Shown here one piece after another: positions 1 to 8,396 of a stretch of DNA of 64,000 nt. A program made the position numbers and the translations under genes. Where the stretch lies: positions 1,054,001-1,118,000 of the forward strand of contig NZ_JAMZFY010000001.1 of the NCBI RefSeq assembly GCF_025457605.1, in the 5' to 3' direction. Origin of the DNA: Haloarcula laminariae (lineage in GTDB: Archaea > Halobacteriota > Halobacteria > Halobacteriales > Haloarculaceae). The notes under the pieces are model-generated. The model had not been told where the DNA came from, ran no database searches, and saw only the letters and a program-made list of their open reading frames with translations. Each line of letters starts with the position of its first letter. Position 1 is the stretch's first letter.

Positions 1-269
1 TCACCGGCGAGCCCTTCGACGCCTCGCGGCCATCTGAAGTCGCGTCCGTCCACGGCTCCGCCGACTGGCGCAAGTTCTACGCAGACGCCAAGCGGGAGCC
101 GCGGTTGCGGGCGTCGCTGGCCCGGCACCTCTGTGCCCGCTGGAACCGGAGCCACGACACCGGGATGCGGACGGTCGAGCTGTGGCACGCGAGCGAGCGG
201 ACCGACCTCGACGGTCCGGAGTCGGTCGAGCGCGAGCGGCTGGGGACGTATCGCTGTGGGTCGCTCTGA
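1..269 (+). CDS. C-terminal fragment of an unidentified protein (gene enters from the left edge)
   Basis: The frame with codons beginning at base 3 stays open from the window edge to a TGA at 267-269, giving 88 residues. It contains WRKFYADAK and LARHLCARWNR, followed by a stretch ending in YRCGSL. Basic and aromatic residues are alternated with acidic ones as in a soluble tail. The pattern loosely recalls the cytoplasmic tail of haloarchaeal HTTM (vitamin K-dependent carboxylase-like) membrane proteins, but too little is present to name it. The next gene starts 38 nt downstream on the same strand. Confidence 0.55.
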   Translation, partial: TGEPFDASRPSEVASVHGSADWRKFYADAKREPRLRASLARHLCARWNRSHDTGMRTVELWHASERTDLDGPESVERERLGTYRCGSL

Positions 270-307
270 GTCGAAAAGACCGAGACGGGGCCGGACCTGG
301 AACCCGT

Positions 308-595
308 ATGGCGAAGTGGCTCCAGAGCGGCCGACGACGCGACATCTGTGTCCTGCTGGCGGCGGCCGAGGACGGCGAACTGACCGGCCAGCGGCTCAAG
401 ACGCGGCTCGAATCCCGCTACGACACGCGCATCGACCCCAAGAGCTTCTACGGCGCCCTGGGGGCGATGGAAGACGCGGGCTTTCTCACCCAGCGGACCG
501 ACGGCATCGCCGACAAATACTCCCTGACGGAGGCCGGCGAGGCCCGGCTGCGCGACCAGTTCGAGTGGATGCGCGAGAGCCTCGACGAGGCCTGA
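308..595 (+). CDS. PadR-like winged-helix transcriptional regulator
   Basis: A 95-residue protein (MAKWLQSGRRRDIC...). The pattern of an N-terminal helix, a helix-turn-helix (about residues 20-50, TGQRLKTRLESRYDT) and a wing ending in GFLTQRTDGIADKYSLTEAGEARL is typical of PadR and related small winged-helix repressors, which bind DNA as dimers. The start at 308 is preferred over an in-frame upstream ATG at 182, because the extra 42 residues are Arg-rich, non-conserved in character and overlap the preceding gene. No effector domain is present. The target is unknown; its own promoter or the upstream gene are the obvious candidates. Confidence 0.8.
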   Translation: MAKWLQSGRRRDICVLLAAAEDGELTGQRLKTRLESRYDTRIDPKSFYGALGAMEDAGFLTQRTDGIADKYSLTEAGEARLRDQFEWMRESLDEA

Positions 596-690
596 CGACC
601 GGCCGAGCGGGAAACATACGAAAGCTAACACTCTTGGAGTGCTGTGTCGTGTAAACTGGCCAATCACCGGACGGCGACGGGTTCAAGAAA

Positions 691-729
691 TTTACTCGCT
701 TTGTAGTAATTGTCAGAGTAAAGATACTT
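691..729 (+). promoter_or_regulatory. Inverted repeat, TrmB-like site and TATA-like element upstream of fructose-bisphosphatase
   Basis: An AT-rich patch in a GC-rich background. TTTACTC (691-697) and GAGTAAA (716-722) are perfect inverted arms. Inside them, TAGT (704-707), 8 nt and GAGTA (716-720) differ by one base from the Halobacterium TrmB consensus TACT-N7/8-GAGTA. A TATA-like stretch, aagatactta, follows at 721-730, giving a start site near 752 and a leader of about 50 nt before the ATG at 802. Binding is inferred from sequence only. Confidence 0.5.
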
Positions 730-801
730 ATGCCGGGCGCTTGAACGATTGGATGACGAACCCCCACACCCCTGCCCACCAATCGGGGCCCATACTAACC
801 A

Positions 802-1680
802 ATGAGCGAATCACTCGACGCCTCGGCTACGCACGCCGACGCCACGGTCGCACAGGTCATCGACACCATCGCGGAAACCACGTCCGACGTCCGGACGGCA
901 ATCTTCACGGAGCGGGGCCACAGCGACAAGGTAAACCCGACCGGCGACGAGCAACTCGCCGCTGACCTGCGGGCGGACGAACTGTTCCAGCAGCGGCTGC
1001 TCGCCATCGACGGCGTGGCCAGCTACGCCAGCGAGGAGCGCGAGGGCGTCGTCGACTCGACCGGCCGGCTCCACCTCGCCGTCGACCCGCTCGATGGCTC
1101 GTCGAACCTCGAACCGAACAGCGGGATGGGGACCATCTTCTCGGTGTACTCGGAGCGGCCGCCCACGAGCGGTCGGAACCTCGTCGCGTCCGGCTTTGTC
1201 GTCTACGGCCCGGTTACGTCGATGCTGGTGGCCCGCGACGGACGCGTCCGGGAGTACCTCCTGGAGGACGGCGAGAAACAGCTCGTCGACAACGACGTCA
1301 CCGTGCCGGAGGACCCGACTGTCTTCGGCTTCGGCGGCGGCGCCGACTCCTGGACCGACTCGTTCGAGCCGGTCGCCGAGGAGATTCGCGAGGAACTCAA
1401 ACTCCGATACGGCGGCGCGATGGTCGCCGACATCAATCAGGTCCTGACCTACGGCGGCGTCTTCGCCTATCCCGCTCTGGCGTCCCGCCCGGAGGGGAAA
1501 CTCCGACTCCAGTTCGAGGGCCACCCGATGGCCTACATCGTCGAGTCCGCCGGCGGCCGTTCCTCGAACGGCGATGGTTCCCTGCTGGACGCCGAACCCG
1601 AGGGCCTCCACGACCGGACGCCGCTGTATCTGGGTAACGACGCGCTCGTCGACCGCATCGAGGCCTCCGTCGCCCGGTAA
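802..1680 (+). CDS. fbp: Class I fructose-1,6-bisphosphatase
   Basis: A 292-residue protein with the class I FBPase metal and substrate motifs: GDEQ (48-51), YASEERE (75-81) and the signature DPLDGSSN (95-102), whose aspartates coordinate Mg2+. It hydrolyses fructose 1,6-bisphosphate to fructose 6-phosphate, the committed step of gluconeogenesis, in the cytoplasm. Length is close to the family norm (about 280-330). The ATG at 802 lies downstream of a TATA-like box and a possible TrmB site at 691-729, which would fit repression by glucose or activation in its absence. A T-rich stretch right after the stop (about 1687-1706) may end transcription. Confidence 0.93.
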   Translation: MSESLDASATHADATVAQVIDTIAETTSDVRTAIFTERGHSDKVNPTGDEQLAADLRADELFQQRLLAIDGVASYASEEREGVVDSTGRLHLAVDPLDGSSNLEPNSGMGTIFSVYSERPPTSGRNLVASGFVVYGPVTSMLVARDGRVREYLLEDGEKQLVDNDVTVPEDPTVFGFGGGADSWTDSFEPVAEEIREELKLRYGGAMVADINQVLTYGGVFAYPALASRPEGKLRLQFEGHPMAYIVESAGGRSSNGDGSLLDAEPEGLHDRTPLYLGNDALVDRIEASVAR

Positions 1681-1807
1681 CGCCGCTTTTCAGGGGTGTG
1701 TTTTCAGGGCCGTCGGTGAGGTCCCGACGACCCGCCGAAGCCGTTCGGAACGTCCGTGTCTAGGAGCACCACCCCTCCTGCGGGACGCGGGCGGCAGCGG
1801 CCAGTCG

Positions 1808-1960
1808 TCACCGGTACCAGGGCTTCTCGGCCGGTTCGAACCGGTGGTCGCAGGCCGGACAGACGACGAGGCGGTCGCCCTCGACACGGACCGCTTCGAA
1901 GCGGGTCGTCCAGTCCCGGTGTCCACACCGCGGACAGCGACGGCGGAGCGGGGGAATCAC
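1808..1960 (-). CDS. Very small zinc-ribbon protein
   Basis: A 50-residue reading frame starting with GTG at 1960. It contains two Cys pairs, CPRCGH and CPACDH, 26-27 residues apart, with a short strand-rich segment between (TRFEAVRVEGDRLVV) and ending FEPAEKPWYR. This is a classic single zinc ribbon, a common type of small haloarchaeal protein (CPxCG-related). The frame is open for about 30 more codons upstream but with no ATG, so the exact start is uncertain. The longer frames that overlap it on either strand lack any domain. Function unknown; possibly regulatory or an accessory nucleic-acid-binding protein. Confidence 0.6.
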   Translation of the reverse strand: MIPPLRRRCPRCGHRDWTTRFEAVRVEGDRLVVCPACDHRFEPAEKPWYR

Positions 1961-2095
1961 GCCGTACCCTACGCGTCCGGCGTGGAAGCCACTGTCGGGC
2001 GCCGCCGCGAAGCGCTGACCTAACAGTCGTCGCCAACACGATGGTTCTATTCAGATTCAGGATTGTTTGCGCAGACCAGGGGACGAACATCGAAT

Positions 2096-2142
2096 AATAT
2101 AAGTGACATATGGTAGAACCCACAGACCAACCACCGGGAGGG
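2096..2142 (+). promoter_or_regulatory. TATA-like element and Shine-Dalgarno site of the small membrane protein gene
   Basis: aatataag at 2096-2103 is a good archaeal TATA element, predicting transcription from about 2126. A ggaggg at 2137-2142 lies 7 nt before the ATG at 2150 and only 3 nt before another ATG at 2146. The spacing decides for the start at 2150. The 2146 ATG opens a five-codon overlapping frame that ends at 2163. Confidence 0.5.
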
Positions 2143-2149
2143 CTCATGA

Positions 2150-2353
2150 ATGAGCGAAAATAACGCGGGCTTTTCGATAAACACCGCCAGCGAAGTTTTT
2201 CTCATACTTGCGACCGGTGTCGCAGTGTTGTACGGCTTCGTTCTCGTCGTCGGTATCTTCTCTACGGGGCTAGGTAGCGGGGCAGTCGGACTCGGAATCG
2301 CGTTGATCCTGCTCGTTCAAGCCGCTCAATCGCTACACACGATTACAGAATAA
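2150..2353 (+). CDS. Small two-helix membrane protein
   Basis: A 67-residue protein with two hydrophobic segments, about residues 13-37 (ASEVFLILATGVAVLYGF onward) and 42-60, separated by a Gly/Ser-rich turn (STGLGSGAVG). It has no charged catalytic residues, signal cleavage site or Cys. It stands alone with its own TATA box and a ggaggg ribosome-binding site. The role is unknown; such small haloarchaeal membrane proteins are often lineage-specific. Confidence 0.7.
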   Translation: MSENNAGFSINTASEVFLILATGVAVLYGFVLVVGIFSTGLGSGAVGLGIALILLVQAAQSLHTITE

Positions 2354-2466
2354 GCGGAACGTGGCGGCGTCGGGCACTCGACCGTGCTCGGCCGCCGGAC
2401 GGCGGGCCGACCCGGTGATGCCTGTAACGGGATACAACTAACTCCCTCCCTCACGACAGCTGACAC

Positions 2467-2865
2467 ATGGCGACGATACCCGAGCAGTACCACGACCTCT
2501 TCGAGAAGGCGACGTTCGCGCACGTGACGACGATGCTCCCCGACGGCCGGCCCCACACGACGCCGGTGTGGGTCGACTACGACCCGGACGGGGACCGGCT
2601 GCTCGTCAACACCGAGCGCCACCGTCGGAAGGCGAAAAACGTCGACCGTGACCCGACGGTGTCGGTCAGCATGACCGACCCCGACGACCCCTACCGGTTC
2701 CTCGCTGTCACCGGCGAGGTCGACGCGGTGACGACCGAAGGGGCTCGCGAGCACATCGACGAACTCGCGGCCCGGTACATGGGCGAGGACGAGTACCCCC
2801 AGCCCATCGAGAGCGAGCGGGTCGTCCTTCGGATTCGCGCCGACGACGTGTTCCACGGCGGGTGA
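2467..2865 (+). CDS. PPOX-class F420- or FMN-dependent oxidoreductase (split-barrel fold)
   Basis: A 132-residue protein with the pyridoxamine-phosphate-oxidase-like split barrel: FAHVTTMLPDGRPHTTPVW (19-37), LLVNTERHRRKAKNVDRDP and a C-terminal VLRIRADDVFHGG. The (R/K)xRN-type phosphate-binding strand (RRKAKNV) and overall length match the TIGR03618-type family of F420-dependent enzymes, which reduce quinone or other cofactor-like substrates in actinobacteria and archaea. The substrate cannot be told. The gene is monocistronic, with about 110 nt upstream. Confidence 0.85.
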   Translation: MATIPEQYHDLFEKATFAHVTTMLPDGRPHTTPVWVDYDPDGDRLLVNTERHRRKAKNVDRDPTVSVSMTDPDDPYRFLAVTGEVDAVTTEGAREHIDELAARYMGEDEYPQPIESERVVLRIRADDVFHGG

Positions 2866-2939
2866 GCGCCAGCCCCCGTGGGGCGGCCCTGTCCATGGCC
2901 GGCGGCATCCTTTTGTCCGCGCTCACTCAGGGCTAGGGT

Positions 2940-4196
2940 ATGTCCGACGAGGTGAACCCGTTCGAGAGTCTGCAGGAGCAGATCGACGACGCCGCCGCCT
3001 ACCTCGAATACCCCACCGACGTCCTGGAGCGACTGAAACACCCCGAGCGGGTGCTGGAGGCGAACCTCTCGGTGGAGCTCGACGACGGCTCCATCGAGGT
3101 CGTCCGGGCCTTTCGCTCGCAGTTCAACGGCGACCGCGGCCCCTACAAGGGCGGCATCCGCTACCACCCGGAGGTATCGCGCGACGAGGTCAAGGCCCTC
3201 TCGGGGTGGATGGTGTACAAGTGCGCCGCCGTCGGCATCCCCTACGGCGGCGGCAAGGGGGGTGTCCGCATCGACCCGCGTCAGTACTCCGCGAGCGAAA
3301 TCGAGCGCATCACCCGGTCGTTCGCCAAGGAGTTGCGCCCCTTCATCGGCGAGGACAAGGACATCCCCGCCCCCGACGTCAACACCGGCCAGCGGGAGAT
3401 GAACTGGATAAAGGACACCTACGAGACCCTGGAGAACACCACGGAGCCGGGCGTCATTACGGGGAAAGCGCCCGAGTCCGGCGGGAGCGCGGGGCGGGTC
3501 GAGGCGACGGGGCGTTCGGTGATGCTCACCGCCCGCGAGGCCTTCGACTATCTGGGGAAAGACATCGAGGACGCCACCGTCGCCGTCCAGGGGTACGGCA
3601 ACGCGGGCTCCGTCGCCGCGACCCTCATCGACGACCTCGGCGCGAACGTCGTCGCCGCCTCGGACTCCTCTGGCGCCGTCTACAACCCAGACGGCTTCGA
3701 CCCCAGGGCGGCGAAGGACCACAAGCGTGAGAGCGGCTCGCTCAGGGGCTTCGAGGGCGCGACCGACGCAATGTCCAACGAGGAACTGCTGACGATGGAC
3801 GTGGACCTGCTGGTCCCCGCCGCACTGGAGAACGCTATCAACGCCGACATCGCCCGCGACGTCGAGGCCGACATCATCGTCGAGGCCGCCAACGGGCCGC
3901 TGACGCCCCGAGCCGACGACGTGCTGACCGACCGCGACGTGGCCGTGTTCCCCGACATCCTCGCCAACGCCGGCGGCGTCACCGTCTCCTACTTCGAATG
4001 GGTCCAGAACCGCCAGCGCTTCTACTGGTCCGAGGAGCGGGTCAACGACGAACTGGAGACCATCATCACGGACGCCTTCGACAACCTCGTCGATACCTAC
4101 GAGCGCACCGACGCGCCGAACTTCCGGACCGCGATGTACGTCGTCGCCATCGAGCGCGTCGTCGACGCCGCCGAGGAGAGCGGTATCTGGCCATAA
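2940..4196 (+). CDS. gdhA: Glutamate dehydrogenase (Glu/Leu/Phe/Val dehydrogenase family)
   Basis: A 418-residue protein. The substrate-binding block [11 protein letters not shown] (68-76), the catalytic-lysine segment [15 protein letters not shown] (99-113; K106) and the dinucleotide fold GYGNAG (218-223) identify an archaeal hexameric glutamate dehydrogenase. It catalyses reversible oxidative deamination of glutamate to 2-oxoglutarate and ammonia with NAD(P)+, linking nitrogen and carbon metabolism. C-terminal residues [15 protein letters not shown] are also typical. A TATA-like atccttttg at about 2908-2916 places transcription almost at the ATG (leaderless). Haloarchaea carry several paralogues with different cofactor use; which one this is cannot be told here. 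Confidence 0.95.
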   Translation: MSDEVNPFESLQEQIDDAAAYLEYPTDVLERLKHPERVLEANLSVELDDGSIEVVRAFRSQFNGDRGPYKGGIRYHPEVSRDEVKALSGWMVYKCAAVGIPYGGGKGGVRIDPRQYSASEIERITRSFAKELRPFIGEDKDIPAPDVNTGQREMNWIKDTYETLENTTEPGVITGKAPESGGSAGRVEATGRSVMLTAREAFDYLGKDIEDATVAVQGYGNAGSVAATLIDDLGANVVAASDSSGAVYNPDGFDPRAAKDHKRESGSLRGFEGATDAMSNEELLTMDVDLLVPAALENAINADIARDVEADIIVEAANGPLTPRADDVLTDRDVAVFPDILANAGGVTVSYFEWVQNRQRFYWSEERVNDELETIITDAFDNLVDTYERTDAPNFRTAMYVVAIERVVDAAEESGIWP

Positions 4197-4359
4197 CAGC
4201 TGCTGTCCCGGGTCCCGGTCCGACGGCCCACTGGCCCTCTCTGGCGATACACATCCGTCTCTACAGCTGTACTCCGGCCGCTACCGGTCGGCTGCCCGGT
4301 CACGCCACCGACCCTGACTGACCGCCGGAGTTTTGTTCCGCTCGCCCTAATATGATACC

Positions 4360-4845
4360 ATGCCCGTTTTCGAGCGCGAGGTCCGCGTGTCGGCGCCCCT
4401 CGACGATGTCTGGGAGTTTCACGCGACGGCCGACGGCCTCGTGGCCCTGACGCCCGACTGGATGAACCTCCGCGTGGAGGAGAGCCGCGGGCCCGACGGC
4501 GAGCCCGACCCGGCGGAGCTGACCGCCGGCTCGGTCGTCGTCTCCTCGGTACGGCCCTTCGGCGTCGGGCCGCGCCAGCGGTGGGTCTCGGAAATCGTCG
4601 CCCGGGAGGAGCGCGACGGCGAGGCGATGTTCCGGGACGTGATGCGGGACGGGCCGTTCCCGGAGTGGGAGCACACCCACCAGTTCCGCGCGGTCGGGGA
4701 CCTCGCGACCATCGTCCACGACCGGGTGGTGTACGAACTGCCCGGCGGGCGTCTCGGTGAGGCCGCCGGGCCGCTGGGGTTCATCGGGATGGAGCCGATG
4801 TTCCGCTTCCGCCACCGGAAGACCAGAGAGATTCTGGAAGCCTGA
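4360..4845 (+). CDS. SRPBCC-fold (START-like) protein, polyketide-cyclase/CoxG type
   Basis: A 161-residue protein. It begins MPVFEREVRVSAPLDDVWEF, the usual first strand and helix of the SRPBCC ligand-binding fold, and continues with alternating strands to a C-terminal helix (GFIGMEPMFRFRHRKTREIL). Proteins of this size bind hydrophobic ligands; no catalytic residues are apparent. It is followed 77 nt downstream by the FAD-binding protein on the same strand and may be cotranscribed with it. The ligand is unknown. Confidence 0.75.
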   Translation: MPVFEREVRVSAPLDDVWEFHATADGLVALTPDWMNLRVEESRGPDGEPDPAELTAGSVVVSSVRPFGVGPRQRWVSEIVAREERDGEAMFRDVMRDGPFPEWEHTHQFRAVGDLATIVHDRVVYELPGGRLGEAAGPLGFIGMEPMFRFRHRKTREILEA

Positions 4846-4922
4846 ATCGCCGCCGGCGAAGCGGCCTCGTGATACTGCCGGCTCGGACAGGCCTTTCCGT
4901 GTCCGCCGAGTACACTGCCTGT

Positions 4923-5474
4923 ATGACTGATGTAGTCGTCGTCGGCGGCGGTCCCGCCGGCCTCAGCGCGGCACTGTTCACGGAGAAAAACGGTCTCGAC
5001 ACGGTCGTCTACGACACCGACGAGACGTGGATGCACAAGGCCCACCTGTTCAACTACCTCGGCATCGACTCGATGGACGGGTCGGAGTTCGTCGAGGCCT
5101 CCCGCGAGCAGGTCGAGGGCTTCGGCGTCGACCTCGCGGAGAGCGAGGTCACGGGCGTCGAGCAGGGTGCGGACGGCTTCACCGTCACCACCGAGGACGA
5201 CGAGGTGTCCGCGACGTATCTGGTGCTCGCGACCGGCGCCGACCGCTCGCTGGCCGAGGCGCTGGGCTGTGAGTTCGACGGCGACCTCGTCGACGTGAAC
5301 CTCTCGATGGAGACCAGCGTCGAGGACGCCTACGCCACGGGCGCGATGGTCCGCGACCAGGAGTGGCAGGCCGTCATCTCCGCCGGCGACGGCGGCGCCG
5401 CGGCGCTCGACATCCTCTCGAAGGAAGAGGGCGAGCACTTCCACGACTTCGACGTGCCGGCCGACGCGGAGTAA
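4923..5474 (+). CDS. Compact FAD-binding oxidoreductase, thioredoxin-reductase-like but lacking the NADPH domain
   Basis: A 183-residue protein. VVVGGGPAGLSAALF (5-19) is the FAD dinucleotide fold, YLVLATGA (99-106) the second FAD motif, and DAYATGAMV...QAVISAGDGGAAALDIL (135-165) matches the C-terminal FAD contact of thioredoxin reductases. Full thioredoxin reductases are about 310-340 residues, with an NAD(P)H domain and redox CxxC between the last two motifs; here both are missing and the FAD halves join directly. The start at 4923 gives the usual family N-terminus; an upstream ATG at 4869 would add 18 residues of no pattern. Function unknown; it must receive electrons otherwise or use FAD non-catalytically. 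Confidence 0.78.
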   Translation: MTDVVVVGGGPAGLSAALFTEKNGLDTVVYDTDETWMHKAHLFNYLGIDSMDGSEFVEASREQVEGFGVDLAESEVTGVEQGADGFTVTTEDDEVSATYLVLATGADRSLAEALGCEFDGDLVDVNLSMETSVEDAYATGAMVRDQEWQAVISAGDGGAAALDILSKEEGEHFHDFDVPADAE

Positions 5475-5491
5475 GCCGCCACCGTCGCCGC

Positions 5492-6289
5492 TCACCCGGC
5501 CGCCTGTTCTATCGCGCCCCGGATCACCGCCGCCTCGAAGTCGTGGTCCGGGCGGATGTTGACGAAGTCCAGGAACTCCTCCGCGGCCAGTAGCTCTTCG
5601 GGGGTGTAGTACTTCCCGGCCGCGCCCACGGCGGCGTGGGCCCCGATGAGCGGCTCCAGCGCGCCCAGCGCACACGCCACGTCGTAGGCCCGGGCGTCGG
5701 CGATGGCCGCCGCCCGGACGCTGGTGGCGTCGATGAAGTAGAGCCGGTCGTCGGCCACCAGGACGTTCTCACACCGGAAATCGCCGTGAGCCAGCCCCGC
5801 CTCGTGCATCCGGTGGAGGAAGTCGAAGACGGTCTCGGCGTGCGGGGCGACCGCCTCCGGCGGGAGTTCGTCCAGGGTGTGGAACTCCTCTAAGTACTCA
5901 AGGACGATGACGCCCAGCCCCTCGTACTCGAAGGCCTCAATGGGCTCGGGGGCGTTGACGCCGAGTTCGCGCATCCGCTCTGTCGCCGCCAGTTCGTGCT
6001 CGGCCATCTGGTAGGGCGTCCCGAAGTGCTCGAAAAAACCGGCGGTGCCCGAGGAGAAGGCGCCGATGTTGCGCCCCGTCGTCAACAGCGCGTGGACCAG
6101 CGAGTTCTGCGGGGTGACGACCTTCACGAACCACCGGTCGTTGACGACCATCGGCGTCGAGAGCCAGTTGTCGGCCGACAGAAAGCGGACGCGGCCGCTT
6201 GGCTCGTCGTACCGGGACAGCACCGCCCGGCTGACACCCTCCAGTTGCGACCACGGGACCGTCCCGCGGAGCAGTCGTCTGAACGCCAC
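5492..6289 (-). CDS. Atypical protein kinase-like (RIO/Bud32 or sugar-kinase type) protein
   Basis: A 265-residue protein with a minimal kinase fold: WFVKVV (K56 as ATP-anchoring Lys), E99 in a following helix, LAHGDFRCENVLV (catalytic D170, N175) and FIDATS (metal-binding D187). No activation-loop extension or APE motif is present, as in RIO, Bud32 and lipopolysaccharide kinases. The N-terminal 50 residues form an extra region. It converges on the FAD protein (17-nt gap) and is independent of neighbours. The substrate is unknown; Bud32 itself is elsewhere and usually fused to Kae1 in haloarchaea, so this is a different member. Confidence 0.75.
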   Translation of the reverse strand: MAFRRLLRGTVPWSQLEGVSRAVLSRYDEPSGRVRFLSADNWLSTPMVVNDRWFVKVVTPQNSLVHALLTTGRNIGAFSSGTAGFFEHFGTPYQMAEHELAATERMRELGVNAPEPIEAFEYEGLGVIVLEYLEEFHTLDELPPEAVAPHAETVFDFLHRMHEAGLAHGDFRCENVLVADDRLYFIDATSVRAAAIADARAYDVACALGALEPLIGAHAAVGAAGKYYTPEELLAAEEFLDFVNIRPDHDFEAAVIRGAIEQAAG

Positions 6290-6334
6290 GGAGAATAGAG
6301 GCGTGGCCGACGCATAGCTGTTGTGTCCCTCATT

Positions 6335-6745
6335 TCAGTCCGCAACGGGCGGGACGACGGTGACCGGGACCGCCGTTTCGTTGACTACGGCGAAGGCGGC
6401 GTCGCCGCTGCGCAGCCGCCCGCCCAGCCCCTTCGCCTCGTGGCCCATGACGATGTGGCTGATGTCGACGTCCTCGGCTATCTCGAGCAGTTCGCTGGCG
6501 ATGCGGGTGCCGGGACGGCGGCCGTGCCGGCCCACGTACTCCAGGCTGACGGTGGCTTCGACCGGCTCGCCGGCCAGTCGCTCCGTGAGCTCGTCGCGCA
6601 TCCGTTCGGCGGCCCGGTCCGCGTCGGCGTCGTCGACCAGGTGAACCACGTACAGCGGCACGTTTAGTCCCGAACCGAGCGCCACGGCCGTGTCGATGAC
6701 GCGGGACGAGGCCTCGTCGTCGGCGACGGCGACCAGGATGGTCAT
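6335..6745 (-). CDS. Universal stress protein (UspA family)
   Basis: A 136-residue protein starting MTILVAVADDEASSRVI, the usual first strand and helix of the UspA alpha/beta fold, and ending with DISHIVMGHEAKGLGGRL...VPVTVVPPV. The nucleotide-binding loop G-x2-G-x9-G(S/T) is imperfect. A TATA-like gatatttg at 6768-6775 predicts leaderless transcription from the ATG at 6745, so a longer upstream frame to 6901 is rejected. Haloarchaea carry dozens of these, with roles in stress and energy limitation mostly unassigned. Confidence 0.88.
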   Translation of the reverse strand: MTILVAVADDEASSRVIDTAVALGSGLNVPLYVVHLVDDADADRAAERMRDELTERLAGEPVEATVSLEYVGRHGRRPGTRIASELLEIAEDVDISHIVMGHEAKGLGGRLRSGDAAFAVVNETAVPVTVVPPVAD

Positions 6746-6929
6746 ATCGGCCCTACGGGGCGGGAACAAATATCGCTTGTCGCGCGCGTGGTCGAACAGC
6801 ACCTCCCAATCCGAACATCGGCCGACGGTACGCCTGTCGGCCGGCGTGCCAATCCGGGGCCGTGGGGAAGCGTACAGCGCGTTCGTTACCCACCGGCCCA
6901 CGAAACCGCGGCCGCGCCGCCGGACCCGC

Positions 6930-8396
6930 TCAGTCCGTCGACTTCAGGTTGTGGACCGGGTCGAGCCACTCGACGACCTCGGCGGTTGGGGCGAGTGCGT
7001 CGGCGATGCGCTCGGCGTCCTTGTAGGCCATCGGGGCCTCGTCGCGGACGCCCTCGACGACCGACTCCGAGTAGACGCCGTCCATGGCCGCCGCGAACTC
7101 GTCCATGTCGACGATGTCGTGGGCCCGCCGCCGGCTCATCACTCGACCGGCCCCGTGGGGGGCGGTCCGGTGCCACTCGTCGTTGCCCAGCCCGCGGGCG
7201 ATGACCGACCCCTCCGCCATGTTGAACGGGACGACGAGCTGCTGGCCCTCGCGGGCCGGCGTCGCGCCTTTCCGGACGGTCAAATCCCTGAAGTCGATGT
7301 AGTTGTGGATGGACTGGAACCGCTCGACCGGCTCGACGCCCAGCGCGTCACAGATGGCGTCGCTCATCAGCTCGCGGTTCCAGCGGGCGTACTGCTGGGC
7401 GAAGAGCATGTCGACGTAGTAGCCGTGTGCCTCACGGCCTTCGAGCCAGTCGAGGTCCTCGTTCCGGTCGTCATCCCCGAGGTCGTCACGGACGGCCTCC
7501 TGGAGTCGCCCCAACTTGTCGAAGGCGTCCTCGATGTCACTCCCGTCGAGTTCCCGGCGCAGGCGCTCCTTGTCGATGTAGGACTCGCCCATCCCGCCGG
7601 TGACCCAGGTGTAGAGGTCGCGTGACTCGACGGTGTCGGGGTCGAACTTCAGGTACTCGGTGTACTCGTCGGGAATCTCCCCCCGGATATCGCCGACTGC
7701 TCGCCGGTCGGTCGCGGTCGACTGCCAGTATTGGGCGACGGACATACCAAGGTACCGGGAGCCGCTGTGGACGACGAGCCAGTAGTCGCCCGACTCCCGG
7801 CCCTGCGCGAACTCCACGAAGTGGTTCCCCCCGCCCAGCGTCCCGGCGCTCTTGATAACGTGGTCCATCCCCTGGCGCTGGTCGGCCAGGACGCGGTCAC
7901 AGAGGGCCTCGAAGTAGTCTGCGTCGTAGCCGTCGAACTCGAACTCGATGGGGTCGATGTGCTCGCCGAAGCGGTCGGCGAAGGCCGCGTCGAACTGCTC
8001 GAACACCTCGTTGGCTCGCTCGAAGGGGAACTCGGAGACGAGGTGGGGCGCGTCGTCGTAGTCGTGGACCGACCGGCCCATGGGAACGGCCTCGCGTACG
8101 CGACGCTCGCGTTCGGCGTCGTCGAGCGGGAGCGTCTGCCCCAGGTTCGTCGCCGCCATCCCACAGCCCACGTCCACGCCGACGATGTTGGGGACGACGC
8201 GGTCGGCCAGCGGCATCGTGAAGCCGATTGGCGCGCCCGCCCCCCAGTGCGTGTCGGGCATGATGCGCACCGGCTCAGTGAAGGCGGGGTGGTCGATGAG
8301 GGTCTGTATCTGCTCCATACACCCCTCCTCGACCAGCGACTCGTCCTCGACCAACACGCGCGCCGTGGTGTGGGTACCCTCAAGCTCGATTGCCAT
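6930..8396 (-). CDS. rtcB: RtcB-family RNA ligase (3'-phosphate/5'-OH)
   Basis: About 488 residues. It has the Mn2+ ligands and guanylylation site of RtcB: GVDVGCGM (73-80, with D75 and C78), GGGNHFVEF (188-196), HSGSR (210-214), VDMLFAQQYARWNR (327-340), VRKGATPA (373-380) and PHGAGRVMSR (412-421), with H413 the expected GMP-accepting histidine. RtcB joins tRNA exon halves after splicing and repairs broken RNA. The start at 8396 (MAIELEG) is taken over an ATG 12 codons upstream, because a TATA-like ttcaaacg lies about 25 nt before it. An extended segment between HSGSR and the Mn-binding helix is normal for archaeal members. Confidence 0.95.
   Translation of the reverse strand: MAIELEGTHTTARVLVEDESLVEEGCMEQIQTLIDHPAFTEPVRIMPDTHWGAGAPIGFTMPLADRVVPNIVGVDVGCGMAATNLGQTLPLDDAERERRVREAVPMGRSVHDYDDAPHLVSEFPFERANEVFEQFDAAFADRFGEHIDPIEFEFDGYDADYFEALCDRVLADQRQGMDHVIKSAGTLGGGNHFVEFAQGRESGDYWLVVHSGSRYLGMSVAQYWQSTATDRRAVGDIRGEIPDEYTEYLKFDPDTVESRDLYTWVTGGMGESYIDKERLRRELDGSDIEDAFDKLGRLQEAVRDDLGDDDRNEDLDWLEGREAHGYYVDMLFAQQYARWNRELMSDAICDALGVEPVERFQSIHNYIDFRDLTVRKGATPAREGQQLVVPFNMAEGSVIARGLGNDEWHRTAPHGAGRVMSRRRAHDIVDMDEFAAAMDGVYSESVVEGVRDEAPMAYKDAERIADALAPTAEVVEWLDPVHNLKSTD

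Noticed and set aside
639-965. A 108-codon frame overlapping the start of fructose-bisphosphatase
   Set aside because: Different frame from the clear FBPase gene and spanning its promoter; no motif.
1704-2147. A 147-codon minus-strand frame overlapping the zinc ribbon
   Set aside because: Composition is Arg/Pro-rich without domain, while the overlapping short frame carries two proper Cys pairs.
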